This document shows positions 35,977-44,344 of a stretch of DNA of 64,000 bases, piece by piece. Numbering within the stretch: the first letter of the stretch is position 1; the number at the start of each line of letters is the position of its first letter. This DNA comes from Pseudoalteromonas phenolica (GTDB lineage: Bacteria > Pseudomonadota > Gammaproteobacteria > Enterobacterales > Alteromonadaceae). The position numbers and the translations under genes are program-made. The notes beneath the pieces were generated by a model. That model did not search any database, had not been told where the DNA came from, and saw only the letters and a list, made by a program, of their open reading frames with translations. The stretch lies in assembly GCF_001444405.1 (NCBI RefSeq), contig NZ_CP013187.1, forward strand, positions 2,976,001-3,040,000. Reading direction: 5' to 3'.

Positions 35977-36186
35977 TTAAAACACCAGAGAGATAATATA
36001 ACAACACAAATGTTACCTTATATCATATACATATTGAAGTACCTGTTTAAGAAAATGAGATTAAATATCATTTATAAAAGACAATTAACATTACTTGGGT
36101 TGTGAGCAGCTAAACTCCATTTGCATCTATGAATACAACACTCTAAAGTTCGCAATAATTAATTTTCCAAAGAGAAAAGGCTCTGC

Positions 36187-38190
36187 ATGCTAGCCACTAT
36201 AGTGATATTCATAAGCGCTTTCTTGTTATTTCAAGTTCAGCCCTTATTAGCTAAATCTTTACTGCCCGTGTTTGGTGGTGGCGCACAAGTTTGGACGACT
36301 TGCTTACTGTTTTTTCAAACCTTTTTACTCGCAGGCTATTGTTATGCGCACTTGCTGGTTAAATTTCTTGATATAAAAAAACAGCAAATTGTGCATTTGA
36401 GTCTTTTGCTCATTAGCTTGCTCGCTCTTCCTTTAGGTCTATCTGATAGTGACATTAAGGAACAAGCTTCTCCAGAGTTCGCATTGTTACTTAAACTTGC
36501 ACTGAGCGTAGGTCTACCTTATTTTGTGCTTGCTGCAACTTCGCCATTATTACAAAGCTGGCAATCTCAATCCCTCAACAGCAAAGTGTACAAACTCTAT
36601 AGTTACTCAAACATTGGTTCTTTTTTAGCACTACTCAGTTACCCGTTTGTATTTGAACCTTGGTTAACACTGTCAGCACAATCTTGGGCTTGGAGCCTTG
36701 TTTATGGCGTGTTTGTCTTATTATTTGCAGGTTTTATTGGCTTAGCACTTAAACAAAACAATTACACTCAGGCGGTGCAATCAGATGAAATCGCTACATC
36801 ATTAGATAAGCGTCTGCCTTTATGGCTATTGCTCAGCGCTTGTGGTGTGATCATATTAACGGCAACCACCAGCGCGATGACACAGAATGTATCGCCGATT
36901 CCTTTTTTATGGCTGCTACCTTTATCGCTCTATTTACTGACGTTTATTTTATGCTTCCACTCGGCTAAGGTTTACCAGCGCTGGTTTTGGCTAGCGGTAT
37001 TCGCATTCAGTAGTTTCATTGGATTGATGCTGTTCTTTATTGGCAGTCAGCTCGATTTACTCAGTCAAATTGTGCTCTATTCAACCGTGTTATTCAGTGC
37101 CTGTATGATCTGCCATGGTGAGCTTGAGAAGACCAAACCACATCAGTCTAAACTGACGCAGTTTTATTTAATGATGTCTTTAGGTGGCGCTTTAGGCACT
37201 GCAGCGATTACTTTCATCGCGCCTGAGATATTTACTTTGTTTTATGAGTACCCTCTGGCTTTAGGCCTTGTTTTGGCGCTTTTCATTTATTCTTTAATAA
37301 GCACAGAGCAGTTTGCAAAAAACCGTAACATGGTGCTTGTCGCTGGCGGTGTGTTGGTATTACTTGCCCCGACTTTTATTTGGCTAAACAGTCAGTTTAC
37401 CAACCATGACACATTGAGGTTACGTAACTTTTATGGCTTATTGTCGGTAAAAGAAGTCTCTATCAATGGGCAAATGGAACGCCGTCTAATAGATGGCACC
37501 ACCTCTCACGGTACTGAGATCATTGAACCGACTTACTTACAAGGTCAACCACAAAGTTACTACCGCTTTGAAACGGCTGTGGCTCAACTGCTTAATAGTC
37601 AATTCAATGGCGCACAAGTGGGCTTTATCGGCTTAGGAGCTGGCACACTGGCAGCATACGGTAAGCATCGTGATAACTATACATTTTACGAGCTAAACCC
37701 TAATGTTGTGGCTACTGCACAAAGCCATTTTAGCTACTTAAATAACAGTAAAGCACAGGTTGAATATGTGGTTGGTGATGGTCGTGTGCAGCTTCAAAAA
37801 CAAAAAGAGCAAGGCCAAGCAAATCGATTTGACGCCCTTGTCTTAGATGCATTCAGTGGCGATGCCATTCCAATGCACTTGTTAACGCTTGAAGCCATGC
37901 AACTATATTTATCACAGCTTAAGGAAAATGGTGTTTTAGCAATACATATCTCTAATAGTCATTTAGATCTCACGCCTCTCATGCGCGGCCTTGCTGACGA
38001 GCTAAAACTCAAAGTGCATTTCTTTGAAACAAAAGCCAAGCAAGCGCATGAACACAACACACACTGGGTCACTTTAACCTTTGATGAGCAGGCAATTGCA
38101 AGTTTTAAGCATCTTCAGAGTCCTTGGCCAAATCAAAAGCCAACATTTATTTGGCGCGATGATTACAGCAACTTGCTGTCAGCACTTTAG
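36187..38190 (+). CDS. Multi-pass membrane protein fused to a spermidine-synthase-like domain
   Basis: Residues 1 to about 410 contain about ten or more transmembrane helices, starting with the family block FLLFQVQPLLAKSLLP. Residues from about 470 form a Rossmann-fold methyltransferase/aminopropyltransferase-like domain (GFIGLGAGTLAAYG, then YELNPNV, VVGDGRV and LDAFSGDAIP). Such fused proteins are widespread; whether they make polyamines is not established. The start follows AAAAGG. The sirtuin gene begins 11 bases downstream and is probably co-transcribed. Confidence 0.87.
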   Translation: MLATIVIFISAFLLFQVQPLLAKSLLPVFGGGAQVWTTCLLFFQTFLLAGYCYAHLLVKFLDIKKQQIVHLSLLLISLLALPLGLSDSDIKEQASPEFALLLKLALSVGLPYFVLAATSPLLQSWQSQSLNSKVYKLYSYSNIGSFLALLSYPFVFEPWLTLSAQSWAWSLVYGVFVLLFAGFIGLALKQNNYTQAVQSDEIATSLDKRLPLWLLLSACGVIILTATTSAMTQNVSPIPFLWLLPLSLYLLTFILCFHSAKVYQRWFWLAVFAFSSFIGLMLFFIGSQLDLLSQIVLYSTVLFSACMICHGELEKTKPHQSKLTQFYLMMSLGGALGTAAITFIAPEIFTLFYEYPLALGLVLALFIYSLISTEQFAKNRNMVLVAGGVLVLLAPTFIWLNSQFTNHDTLRLRNFYGLLSVKEVSINGQMERRLIDGTTSHGTEIIEPTYLQGQPQSYYRFETAVAQLLNSQFNGAQVGFIGLGAGTLAAYGKHRDNYTFYELNPNVVATAQSHFSYLNNSKAQVEYVVGDGRVQLQKQKEQGQANRFDALVLDAFSGDAIPMHLLTLEAMQLYLSQLKENGVLAIHISNSHLDLTPLMRGLADELKLKVHFFETKAKQAHEHNTHWVTLTFDEQAIASFKHLQSPWPNQKPTFIWRDDYSNLLSAL

Positions 38191-38201
38191 GAGTAAACCA
38201 A

Positions 38202-38927
38202 ATGACGAAGACTGACAAAACTTTATACATCACTGGCGCAGGCGTCAGTGCTGAAAGTGGTATTCCCACCTTTCGAGGTGAAGATGGTTTTTGGACGATT
38301 GGTAGTCGCAATTATACACCACAGCAAATGGCGACGCGTGATATGTATATGCATAACCCTGGTGAGTTTTTAAAATGGTATTACAACCGTTTTGCCACTT
38401 ACCGCCACCACGGGCCTAATAAAGTGCATCATTGGCTTGCAGACAAAACCTTGATCACACAAAACATCGATGGCTTAGACGGTAAAGCCGGTAATCCTGA
38501 TTACATTTCAATTCACGGTCGATTGGATGAAGTCACTTTATTCCATCATCAAGGCGATGATGTTGAACGTATTAGAGCCCCTTGGGATGAGGTGGATGAC
38601 GCAAACCTCGAAAGTTCGCTGCTTGAATTATTTAAAATAGGTAAACATGGGCCAATATTAAATGAATCATTAAAGCCATATGTGCTGCTGTTTGATGAAT
38701 ACTACACTGAGTTATATGAAATCAGCCGAGCGCAACAGCAGATGCTAGACGCTGAGAAAATGGTATTCATGGGGACCTCGTTTAGTGTCAATATCACCAA
38801 CATGGCATTAGAGATTGCCCGTCACAACAATATTCCAGTAGAAGTGGTCGATCCGAACCCCACTCATATTTTACATTCTCAGGTTGAGTACTTTGCTATG
38901 ACAGCGCAAGAGTATATCTCGCGCTAA
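38202..38927 (+). CDS. Sir2-family NAD-dependent protein deacylase-like, without zinc cysteines
   Basis: The 241-residue protein has the sirtuin NAD-binding motifs GAGVSAESGIP (12-22), TQNID (86-90) and the catalytic histidine in SIHGR (His105), plus GTSFSVNI and a late DPNP element. The usual zinc ribbon of four cysteines is absent; the whole protein contains no cysteine. It may deacylate proteins or have another NAD-dependent activity. AGGAG precedes the ATG. It likely shares a transcript with the upstream membrane protein. Confidence 0.85.
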   Translation: MTKTDKTLYITGAGVSAESGIPTFRGEDGFWTIGSRNYTPQQMATRDMYMHNPGEFLKWYYNRFATYRHHGPNKVHHWLADKTLITQNIDGLDGKAGNPDYISIHGRLDEVTLFHHQGDDVERIRAPWDEVDDANLESSLLELFKIGKHGPILNESLKPYVLLFDEYYTELYEISRAQQQMLDAEKMVFMGTSFSVNITNMALEIARHNNIPVEVVDPNPTHILHSQVEYFAMTAQEYISR

Positions 38928-38951
38928 AATAACTTAAGCTTCAAATACTAT

Positions 38952-38983
38952 AAAGCCCTGCACTTGAATTAGTCAGGGCTTTA
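38952..38983. terminator. Bidirectional terminator between the sirtuin gene and rlmM
   Basis: A 9-bp stem (AAAGCCCTG/CAGGGCTTT) with a 13-base loop. The plus side is followed by a T-rich stretch and the minus side by a TATAG stretch. Confidence 0.75.
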
Positions 38984-39002
38984 TTATTTTTAGCTTTAAA
39001 CG

Positions 39003-40088
39003 TTAACTGAATAGTTTTTGTGGGATCTTGTGTATTTGCACTTGTACCGTGATCTCTTCACGGTCATGGTATAAATGTTTGGCTTGTAAAGTATATTCAA
39101 TCTCGTACTTAGGTAACTCTTCACGAATTAGCTCTAAGCACTGATATACCTCTTCAAAGCGTTTTTTCATGGGTAGCTTTAAGTTAAAGATTAACTCACT
39201 AGCAAAGCCATTCACCATCCAATCTAACATTAAGTTTGTTACTTTCTTTGGCTTTTCTACCATATCGCATACTAACCAAGTGTTATTGCGCTTTTCTGGT
39301 AAATACTTAAAGCCATCTTCTCTGAAGTGCTTCACCTGACCAGAGTCCATTAGATTCTGATTCATCGGTCCGTTATCTATGGCTGCGACAAACATGCCTC
39401 GACGAACAAGTTGGTACGTCCAACCGCCCGGGCACGCACCTAAATCTACGGCACGCATACCTGGCTGTACACGCTGCTCCATTTCTTCTGGTGGCACAAA
39501 AACGTGAAAAGCTTCATCTAATTTTAACGTTGAGCGACTCGGCGCATCACTTGGCATACGCAGGCGCGGAATACCCATAAAGAAAGGCGAGTTATTGCTC
39601 GGGAAAGAGTAACCCACAAATGCCGTATCGTTTGCTAAAAACATCACATGTAATATTGGGCGATTCTTCTTTACCGCACGAGTCAGCTTGTTCTGCTTTT
39701 CTAGGCTTTTCGCAAGCGGCGTTGAAAACTTCTTACAGAATTTTGAAAGCTCTTTGCCTTCATTGGTATCAGGGGTTTCTACACGCAACTCACCACATAA
39801 TGGGAAGTCAGCCACCACGGCTTTGACTTCGCTGACACGATCTTCTATCGACATCTTGCTGACAAAGACACCTGCAAACCACTGTCTTGCGAATACCAAG
39901 CTTTGAAAGTCGATTTTCTTAATGAGCAATTCGGCATCGCTTGCTGCATAGGTTTCAAAACTCACATAACCCGTATTTGGCTTGGCTTTTACATAGCCTG
40001 CAACACCTTGTAAGGCTGCATGATGGTTAATTTCAGCTGCGGCATCACTTTCAAAGCCACTACGACAATAAATCACAACACTCGACAT
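39003..40088 (-). CDS. rlmM: 23S rRNA 2'-O-ribose methyltransferase RlmM
   Basis: The 361-residue protein has an N-terminal THUMP-like region and a C-terminal Rossmann methyltransferase domain with the S-adenosylmethionine motif DLGACPGGWTYQLVRRG. RlmM methylates C2498 of 23S rRNA in E. coli. I chose ATG 40088 (MSSVVIYC) over an upstream in-frame TTG. It is last in the gcvA-hydrolase-DUF423-rlmM group; gcvA-ygdD-rlmM is also conserved in E. coli. Confidence 0.95.
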   Translation of the reverse strand: MSSVVIYCRSGFESDAAAEINHHAALQGVAGYVKAKPNTGYVSFETYAASDAELLIKKIDFQSLVFARQWFAGVFVSKMSIEDRVSEVKAVVADFPLCGELRVETPDTNEGKELSKFCKKFSTPLAKSLEKQNKLTRAVKKNRPILHVMFLANDTAFVGYSFPSNNSPFFMGIPRLRMPSDAPSRSTLKLDEAFHVFVPPEEMEQRVQPGMRAVDLGACPGGWTYQLVRRGMFVAAIDNGPMNQNLMDSGQVKHFREDGFKYLPEKRNNTWLVCDMVEKPKKVTNLMLDWMVNGFASELIFNLKLPMKKRFEEVYQCLELIREELPKYEIEYTLQAKHLYHDREEITVQVQIHKIPQKLFS

Positions 40089-40110
40089 AGGTGTTCTCAA
40101 ATCTCTTTAA

Positions 40111-40479
40111 TTAAAATTTATGTTTGGCTGCTTTGACCATTAAAAGCAACCAACCTAAAATGAAGCACACGCCGCCAATTGGCGTGATCGGGCCTAAAAA
40201 GCGCCATTCGGTCAGCGCCAGTAAATATAAGCTGCCACTGAATAAAGTGGTGCCAAGGGTAAATAACCAGCCTGATGCATTCAGTTTTAAACCTTGTTTA
40301 ATAAGCATCGCCACTAAAATCAAAGCCAAGCCATGAAACATCTGATATTCGGCAGCCGTTTTGAAAATATCGACCGCATACTCAGAGGCATGCTTTTTCA
40401 AACCATGAGCCGCAAAGGCACCTAACATCACTGATAACATGCAATATGCGCTGCCTATCAATAAAAATAGTTTAGTCAT
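40111..40479 (-). CDS. DUF423 membrane protein (YgdD-like)
   Basis: The 122-residue protein has four transmembrane helices and the DUF423 hallmarks LGAFAAHGLKKH and AEYQMFHGLALI. Its function is unknown. Its start overlaps the hydrolase stop by 8 bases, and rlmM follows 22 bases downstream. Confidence 0.92.
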   Translation of the reverse strand: MTKLFLLIGSAYCMLSVMLGAFAAHGLKKHASEYAVDIFKTAAEYQMFHGLALILVAMLIKQGLKLNASGWLFTLGTTLFSGSLYLLALTEWRFLGPITPIGGVCFILGWLLLMVKAAKHKF

Positions 40480-41098
40480 TCAGGTGCTGCTCTATAAATT
40501 CTGCGGTGGCTTTTGCAGCGTCCAGACGATGTGCGTCTTCGCTAAAACCACTTTTCTTGCGCGGTTTTAGTGAATGATCACCATCGGCAAAAAATTGAAA
40601 CGTCGGCGCTTTAGCAAACGACATTTCAGCTAGTTCAGCTTGTGTACCAAAGGTATCTCGCTCACCTTGCAAAACTAAGAATGGACAAGAAATATCAGCA
40701 AAATGCTCTGTTCTCAGTTTTTCAGGCTTCCCAGGTGGGTGAAACGGATAACCCATAGCAATCACACCTTTTACTGGTAAAGTATGCTCTGTCACTAACA
40801 ATGAGGCCATTCTGCCGCCCATCGATTTGCCACCAATAAATAAAGGTAAATCAGCATTAACTGACGCTAATACTTTTTCAAAATAGGCAAGTAACTTAGG
40901 GGCTCTATCAGGCGGGCGACGTTTACCTGTTTGCTTAGCAACTTGCATATATTCAAAATCGAATAAACCAACTTGAATACCATGCTCAGCCAGCTTATTA
41001 GCCATATCTTGCATAAACTCAGAATCACTACCTGCCCCCGCTCCGTGGGCAAAAATAAATTGTGCTTTGGGGTTATCAGCTTTAATCCATTGGATCAT
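40472..41098 (-). CDS. Alpha/beta hydrolase of the Tex30/KANL3-like family
   Basis: The 208-residue cytoplasmic protein has the FAHGAGAGSDSEFM oxyanion loop, a nucleophile Ser in GGKSMGG, an Asp in LQGERDTFG and a His in GDHSL, the order expected of a serine hydrolase. Its substrate is unknown. Its start overlaps the gcvA stop as ATGA. Confidence 0.87.
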   Translation of the reverse strand: MIQWIKADNPKAQFIFAHGAGAGSDSEFMQDMANKLAEHGIQVGLFDFEYMQVAKQTGKRRPPDRAPKLLAYFEKVLASVNADLPLFIGGKSMGGRMASLLVTEHTLPVKGVIAMGYPFHPPGKPEKLRTEHFADISCPFLVLQGERDTFGTQAELAEMSFAKAPTFQFFADGDHSLKPRKKSGFSEDAHRLDAAKATAEFIEQHLND

Positions 41099-41991
41099 TC
41101 TTGTTCCTCTTGCTCAACCATACTGAGCATCCACTCTTTAAACGAAACAATTTTACCCAGTTCAGCTTGCGCCTCTCTCACCACTAGATAAAACGCATTT
41201 TTACTTTCTAAACTATGACTAAATGGAATGACTAAGCGGCCCGCATCTAAATCAGGCTTTGCCAATACACTGTTACCCAGTGCAACACCTTGGCCATGGA
41301 TTGCCGCCTGTAACACCATGGATGAGTGACTAAAGATAGGCCCTTGGTTCACAGGTACATCACGTACCCCAGCAGTTTTCATCCACGCTTTCCAAGGTCT
41401 ACGAGAAGTATCATGCAATAAGGTGTGCTGACTTAAATCTGATGGCGCATGGAGCGGCTTAGGGCCGGTTAGTAGAAATGGACTACATAAAGGCACTAAA
41501 TATTCTTTGTGAAGCTGATAGGCCTCTACCCCGTTCCAGTTACCACGGCCATAGTAAATAGCCACGTCTACATCATCCGTTAACGAGTTTTCTTCATCGT
41601 CTTGGGCTTTTATACGTACATCAATTTCGGGGTGCAACTCGTGAAACTTACTTAGTCGCGGAACCAACCATTGAATCGCAAAGCTTGGTGTTAAACACAC
41701 CGTCAATGACCCTTTTGCACCACGCGCTAATAACCTATCTGTGGCATCGACGAGCTGATTAAAAATCTCTTTTATGTCTAAGTAATAACCCTGCCCTTCT
41801 TCTGTCAGAAGCAAAGAACGGTTTTTTCTTAAAAATAGCTTTAACCCTAAATGCTCTTCAAGGGTTTTTATTTGGTGACTGACAGCAGCTTGTGTAACAA
41901 ACAACTCTTCTGCGGCTTTAGTAAAGCTCAAATTGCGTGCCGCAGCTTCAAAAGCTTTTAGGGCGTTTAATGGCGGGAGTCTTCTAGACAT
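41095..41991 (-). CDS. gcvA: LysR-family regulator GcvA
   Basis: The 298-residue protein has the GcvA-type start LPPLNALKAFEAAARNLSF, a winged helix-turn-helix (about 18-65, TKAAEELFVTQAAVSHQIKTL) and a substrate-binding domain. GcvA controls the glycine cleavage system in response to glycine. It starts the group leading to rlmM and is separated from kdsA by a strong terminator. No gcv genes are in this window. Confidence 0.9.
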   Translation of the reverse strand: MSRRLPPLNALKAFEAAARNLSFTKAAEELFVTQAAVSHQIKTLEEHLGLKLFLRKNRSLLLTEEGQGYYLDIKEIFNQLVDATDRLLARGAKGSLTVCLTPSFAIQWLVPRLSKFHELHPEIDVRIKAQDDEENSLTDDVDVAIYYGRGNWNGVEAYQLHKEYLVPLCSPFLLTGPKPLHAPSDLSQHTLLHDTSRRPWKAWMKTAGVRDVPVNQGPIFSHSSMVLQAAIHGQGVALGNSVLAKPDLDAGRLVIPFSHSLESKNAFYLVVREAQAELGKIVSFKEWMLSMVEQEEQE

Positions 41992-42009
41992 AATTCTTTA
42001 AACCAAACT

Positions 42010-42036
42010 AAAGAGCAGCAAATTTGCTGCTCTTTT
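42010..42036 (-). terminator. Terminator between kdsA and gcvA
   Basis: A perfect 26-base palindrome (AAAGAGCAGCAAA / TTTGCTGCTCTTT) begins 8 bases after the kdsA stop codon. Confidence 0.8.
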
Positions 42037-42043
42037 ATATTTA

Positions 42044-42898
42044 TTATAAGTCGGCTGCGCTTGTATCTAGTGGTTCGAAGCTTTTCACTAAATCGTCCAC
42101 CGCTTTCATCTGCTTTAAGTAGCCTTCTAACTTAGCCAGTGGCAATGCACAAGGACCGTCACACTTTGCTTCGTTTGGATTTGGATGCGCTTCAATAAAT
42201 AAACCAGCTAGGCCCAACGCCATACCACTGCGTGCTAGCTCGGTTGCTTGAGCACGACGACCATCTGCAGAGTCAGAGCGACCACCAGGGCGCTGTAACG
42301 CGTGTGTTGCATCGAACATTACTGGTGCCATGTGCTTCATGTCATCCATGCCCAGCATATCAACCACTAAGTTGTTGTAACCAAAACTACTACCACGCTC
42401 ACATAAAATAACTTGGTCGTTGCCCGCATCATTCAGCTTCTTGATGATATGACGCATTTCATGTGGCGCTAAAAATTGCGGTTTTTTCACATTAATCACA
42501 GCGCCAGTTTTTGCCATCGCCACCACTAAATCCGTTTGACGCGCTAAAAACGCTGGAAGTTGGATAATATCAGCCACTTCAGCAACTGGAGCTGCTTGAA
42601 ATGGTTCGTGCACATCTGTGATCACAGGGACATTGAAGGTATTTTTAATCTCTTCGAAAATTTTCAGACCTTCTTCCATGCCTGGACCACGGTAAGAATT
42701 AATTGAAGAGCGGTTTGCTTTATCAAAAGATGCCTTAAATACATAAGGGATATTTAGCTTGCTGGTTACTTCTACATAGTGTTCAGCAATTTTCATTGCT
42801 AAATCACGTGACTCCAGCACATTCATACCACCAAACAATACAAACGGTTTATCGTTCGCGACTTCAATATCTGCAACTTTTACAATTTGCGTATTCAT
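42044..42898 (-). CDS. kdsA: 3-deoxy-D-manno-octulosonate 8-phosphate synthase
   Basis: The 284-residue enzyme condenses phosphoenolpyruvate with arabinose 5-phosphate to make KDO 8-phosphate for lipopolysaccharide. The motifs GGMNVLES, KANRSS, TDVHE and DATHALQRPGG are visible. Asn26 in the first motif marks the metal-independent class, as in E. coli. It is the end of a hemA-prfA-prmC-sirB-kdsA arrangement shared with E. coli. Confidence 0.97.
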   Translation of the reverse strand: MNTQIVKVADIEVANDKPFVLFGGMNVLESRDLAMKIAEHYVEVTSKLNIPYVFKASFDKANRSSINSYRGPGMEEGLKIFEEIKNTFNVPVITDVHEPFQAAPVAEVADIIQLPAFLARQTDLVVAMAKTGAVINVKKPQFLAPHEMRHIIKKLNDAGNDQVILCERGSSFGYNNLVVDMLGMDDMKHMAPVMFDATHALQRPGGRSDSADGRRAQATELARSGMALGLAGLFIEAHPNPNEAKCDGPCALPLAKLEGYLKQMKAVDDLVKSFEPLDTSAADL

Positions 42899-42992
42899 AA
42901 TTTTCCTAATTCTTTAAATCATAGGCACCTAATTGGTGTCTATGTAGGAGGCAGTAAGGCATACTTTAAAACCTTACTAGCCTGACTTTTTA

Positions 42993-43793
42993 TTAGTGCA
43001 CTACATGATTGTAGTCTTGTAATTCTTCGATTTGGTGCTGAATAATCTCAATTGTCGGGTCATCAGGACATTCATCAACAAAAAACTGTAAATCAGCTTT
43101 AGCTAATTTAGGGCAGTTTATTTGATTAAGAAGATATCCTCTATCGCGGCGCTCATATGGATCATCGCCCAATATCTCCATCAATTGTTCAACACAACTT
43201 AAAGCGTGACCAAACTTATCTGCAGTGATAAAAGCCCATTTCTGCTGAGCAAGATATAGCTTAAACGCCTCATCTCCAAGCAGCAGCTCATAAGGCTCCT
43301 CTTCTTTATTGTCGTTTTCTGGATTTATATACCAAGATTGATTACCGCCACATGGCTCTACAATATAGCCTTCTTCAGCGCTTAAAGCGATGTGAACCAT
43401 AATATCACCCTGATGAAACGCCATATTCACATCAAACTGAGCTCGTTGCAGTAAATGCGTTAAAATTATTGCAAGAGAAGTAGCGTTGCCAGTGCGCATT
43501 TTTAGGACATAATTAACACTATTTAACTTGTATTCCACTTCGCTTTGGTTACTACCGCTGAATAACCAACGAGTATAAAATGCATCTAAAATCGCGTCGA
43601 TCAAAGTATGTGTTTCTGTGTGCTCATGACACAATTGGTCAACTGCCAATTCAAGTTCTGCAAGCTGGCAGTAACTCTCTTCAAGATCTATTTGTGCATC
43701 CCACTGACGCTCAGCGTCGATGCATCTAAATAATGTATGCTGTGGTATGTAGTCTGCACTACTGTCTTGTTCATCGAACCAGATATCAGTCAT
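42993..43793 (-). CDS. sirB1: SirB1-family transglutaminase-like/TPR protein
   Basis: The 266-residue protein has a transglutaminase-like fold region with the MRTGNATSLAIILTHLLQRA block and a C-terminal TPR-like segment (DRGYLLNQINCPKLAKADLQ). The usual catalytic cysteine position appears as threonine in GNATSLA, so enzymatic activity is doubtful. I chose ATG 43793 (MTDIW) over an upstream TTG. In E. coli the homologue lies between sirB2 and kdsA, as here. Its function is unclear. Confidence 0.85.
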   Translation of the reverse strand: MTDIWFDEQDSSADYIPQHTLFRCIDAERQWDAQIDLEESYCQLAELELAVDQLCHEHTETHTLIDAILDAFYTRWLFSGSNQSEVEYKLNSVNYVLKMRTGNATSLAIILTHLLQRAQFDVNMAFHQGDIMVHIALSAEEGYIVEPCGGNQSWYINPENDNKEEEPYELLLGDEAFKLYLAQQKWAFITADKFGHALSCVEQLMEILGDDPYERRDRGYLLNQINCPKLAKADLQFFVDECPDDPTIEIIQHQIEELQDYNHVVH

Positions 43794-43935
43794 AAATACC
43801 AACGACCTTAATTATTACTCTTACTTATTAATCGGCTAGTCTAACATTTTTTATAGGAATTAATGTAGCGCCTTATAGAAGTAGTTTTTTGTTAATTGAT
43901 TTAGAAAGAGTTATATCGCATAGAAATGAGGAGAG

Positions 43936-43960
43936 TTTGAGTAGGCAAAACCTACTCAAA
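43936..43960 (-). terminator. Hairpin after sirB2, likely end of the hemA transcript
   Basis: A perfect 10-bp stem (TTTGAGTAGG/CCTACTCAAA) with a 5-base loop, 6 bases after the sirB2 stop codon. The T tract is weak. It precedes a 140-base gap before sirB1. Confidence 0.6.
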
Positions 43961-43965
43961 GAAAC

Positions 43966-44340
43966 TTAAAGTAAGAATGATGCTTTACTTCCCGCTAAAT
44001 AGCCAATCAGTAGTAGTGAGATAGTGGCTGCAGTGAGGGCGATAACTTGAGTTTTAAACTGTGTTGATTTAGCCACGACAAACCCTAAACCAATATAAGC
44101 AATCACTAAAATAATTTTTTCAGTAAGCCAAGGTTGTTGTAACGGATTCATACTCGCAACAACTAATAGTGCTATGGCAGAAACTAACAACAAAGTGTCT
44201 ATAATGTGGCTGCCAACAAAAACAAGCTTATTACTTGCTAGTTTTCCCGACATAAAACGAGATACAGTTCTGGTGTAGAACAAAATGATACTCATCAGTG
44301 CGAACATGACATGAGTATGTTTGATTGCAATATATTCCAT
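43966..44340 (-). CDS. sirB2: SirB2-family membrane protein
   Basis: The 124-residue protein has four transmembrane helices and the SirB-type start IKHTHVMFALMSIILFY. Homologues occur between prmC and sirB1 in E. coli, but their function is not well defined. It starts 4 bases after the HD-GYP gene, so the two are probably co-translated. Confidence 0.85.
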   Translation of the reverse strand: MEYIAIKHTHVMFALMSIILFYTRTVSRFMSGKLASNKLVFVGSHIIDTLLLVSAIALLVVASMNPLQQPWLTEKIILVIAYIGLGFVVAKSTQFKTQVIALTAATISLLLIGYLAGSKASFLL

Positions 44341-44344
44341 TTTA

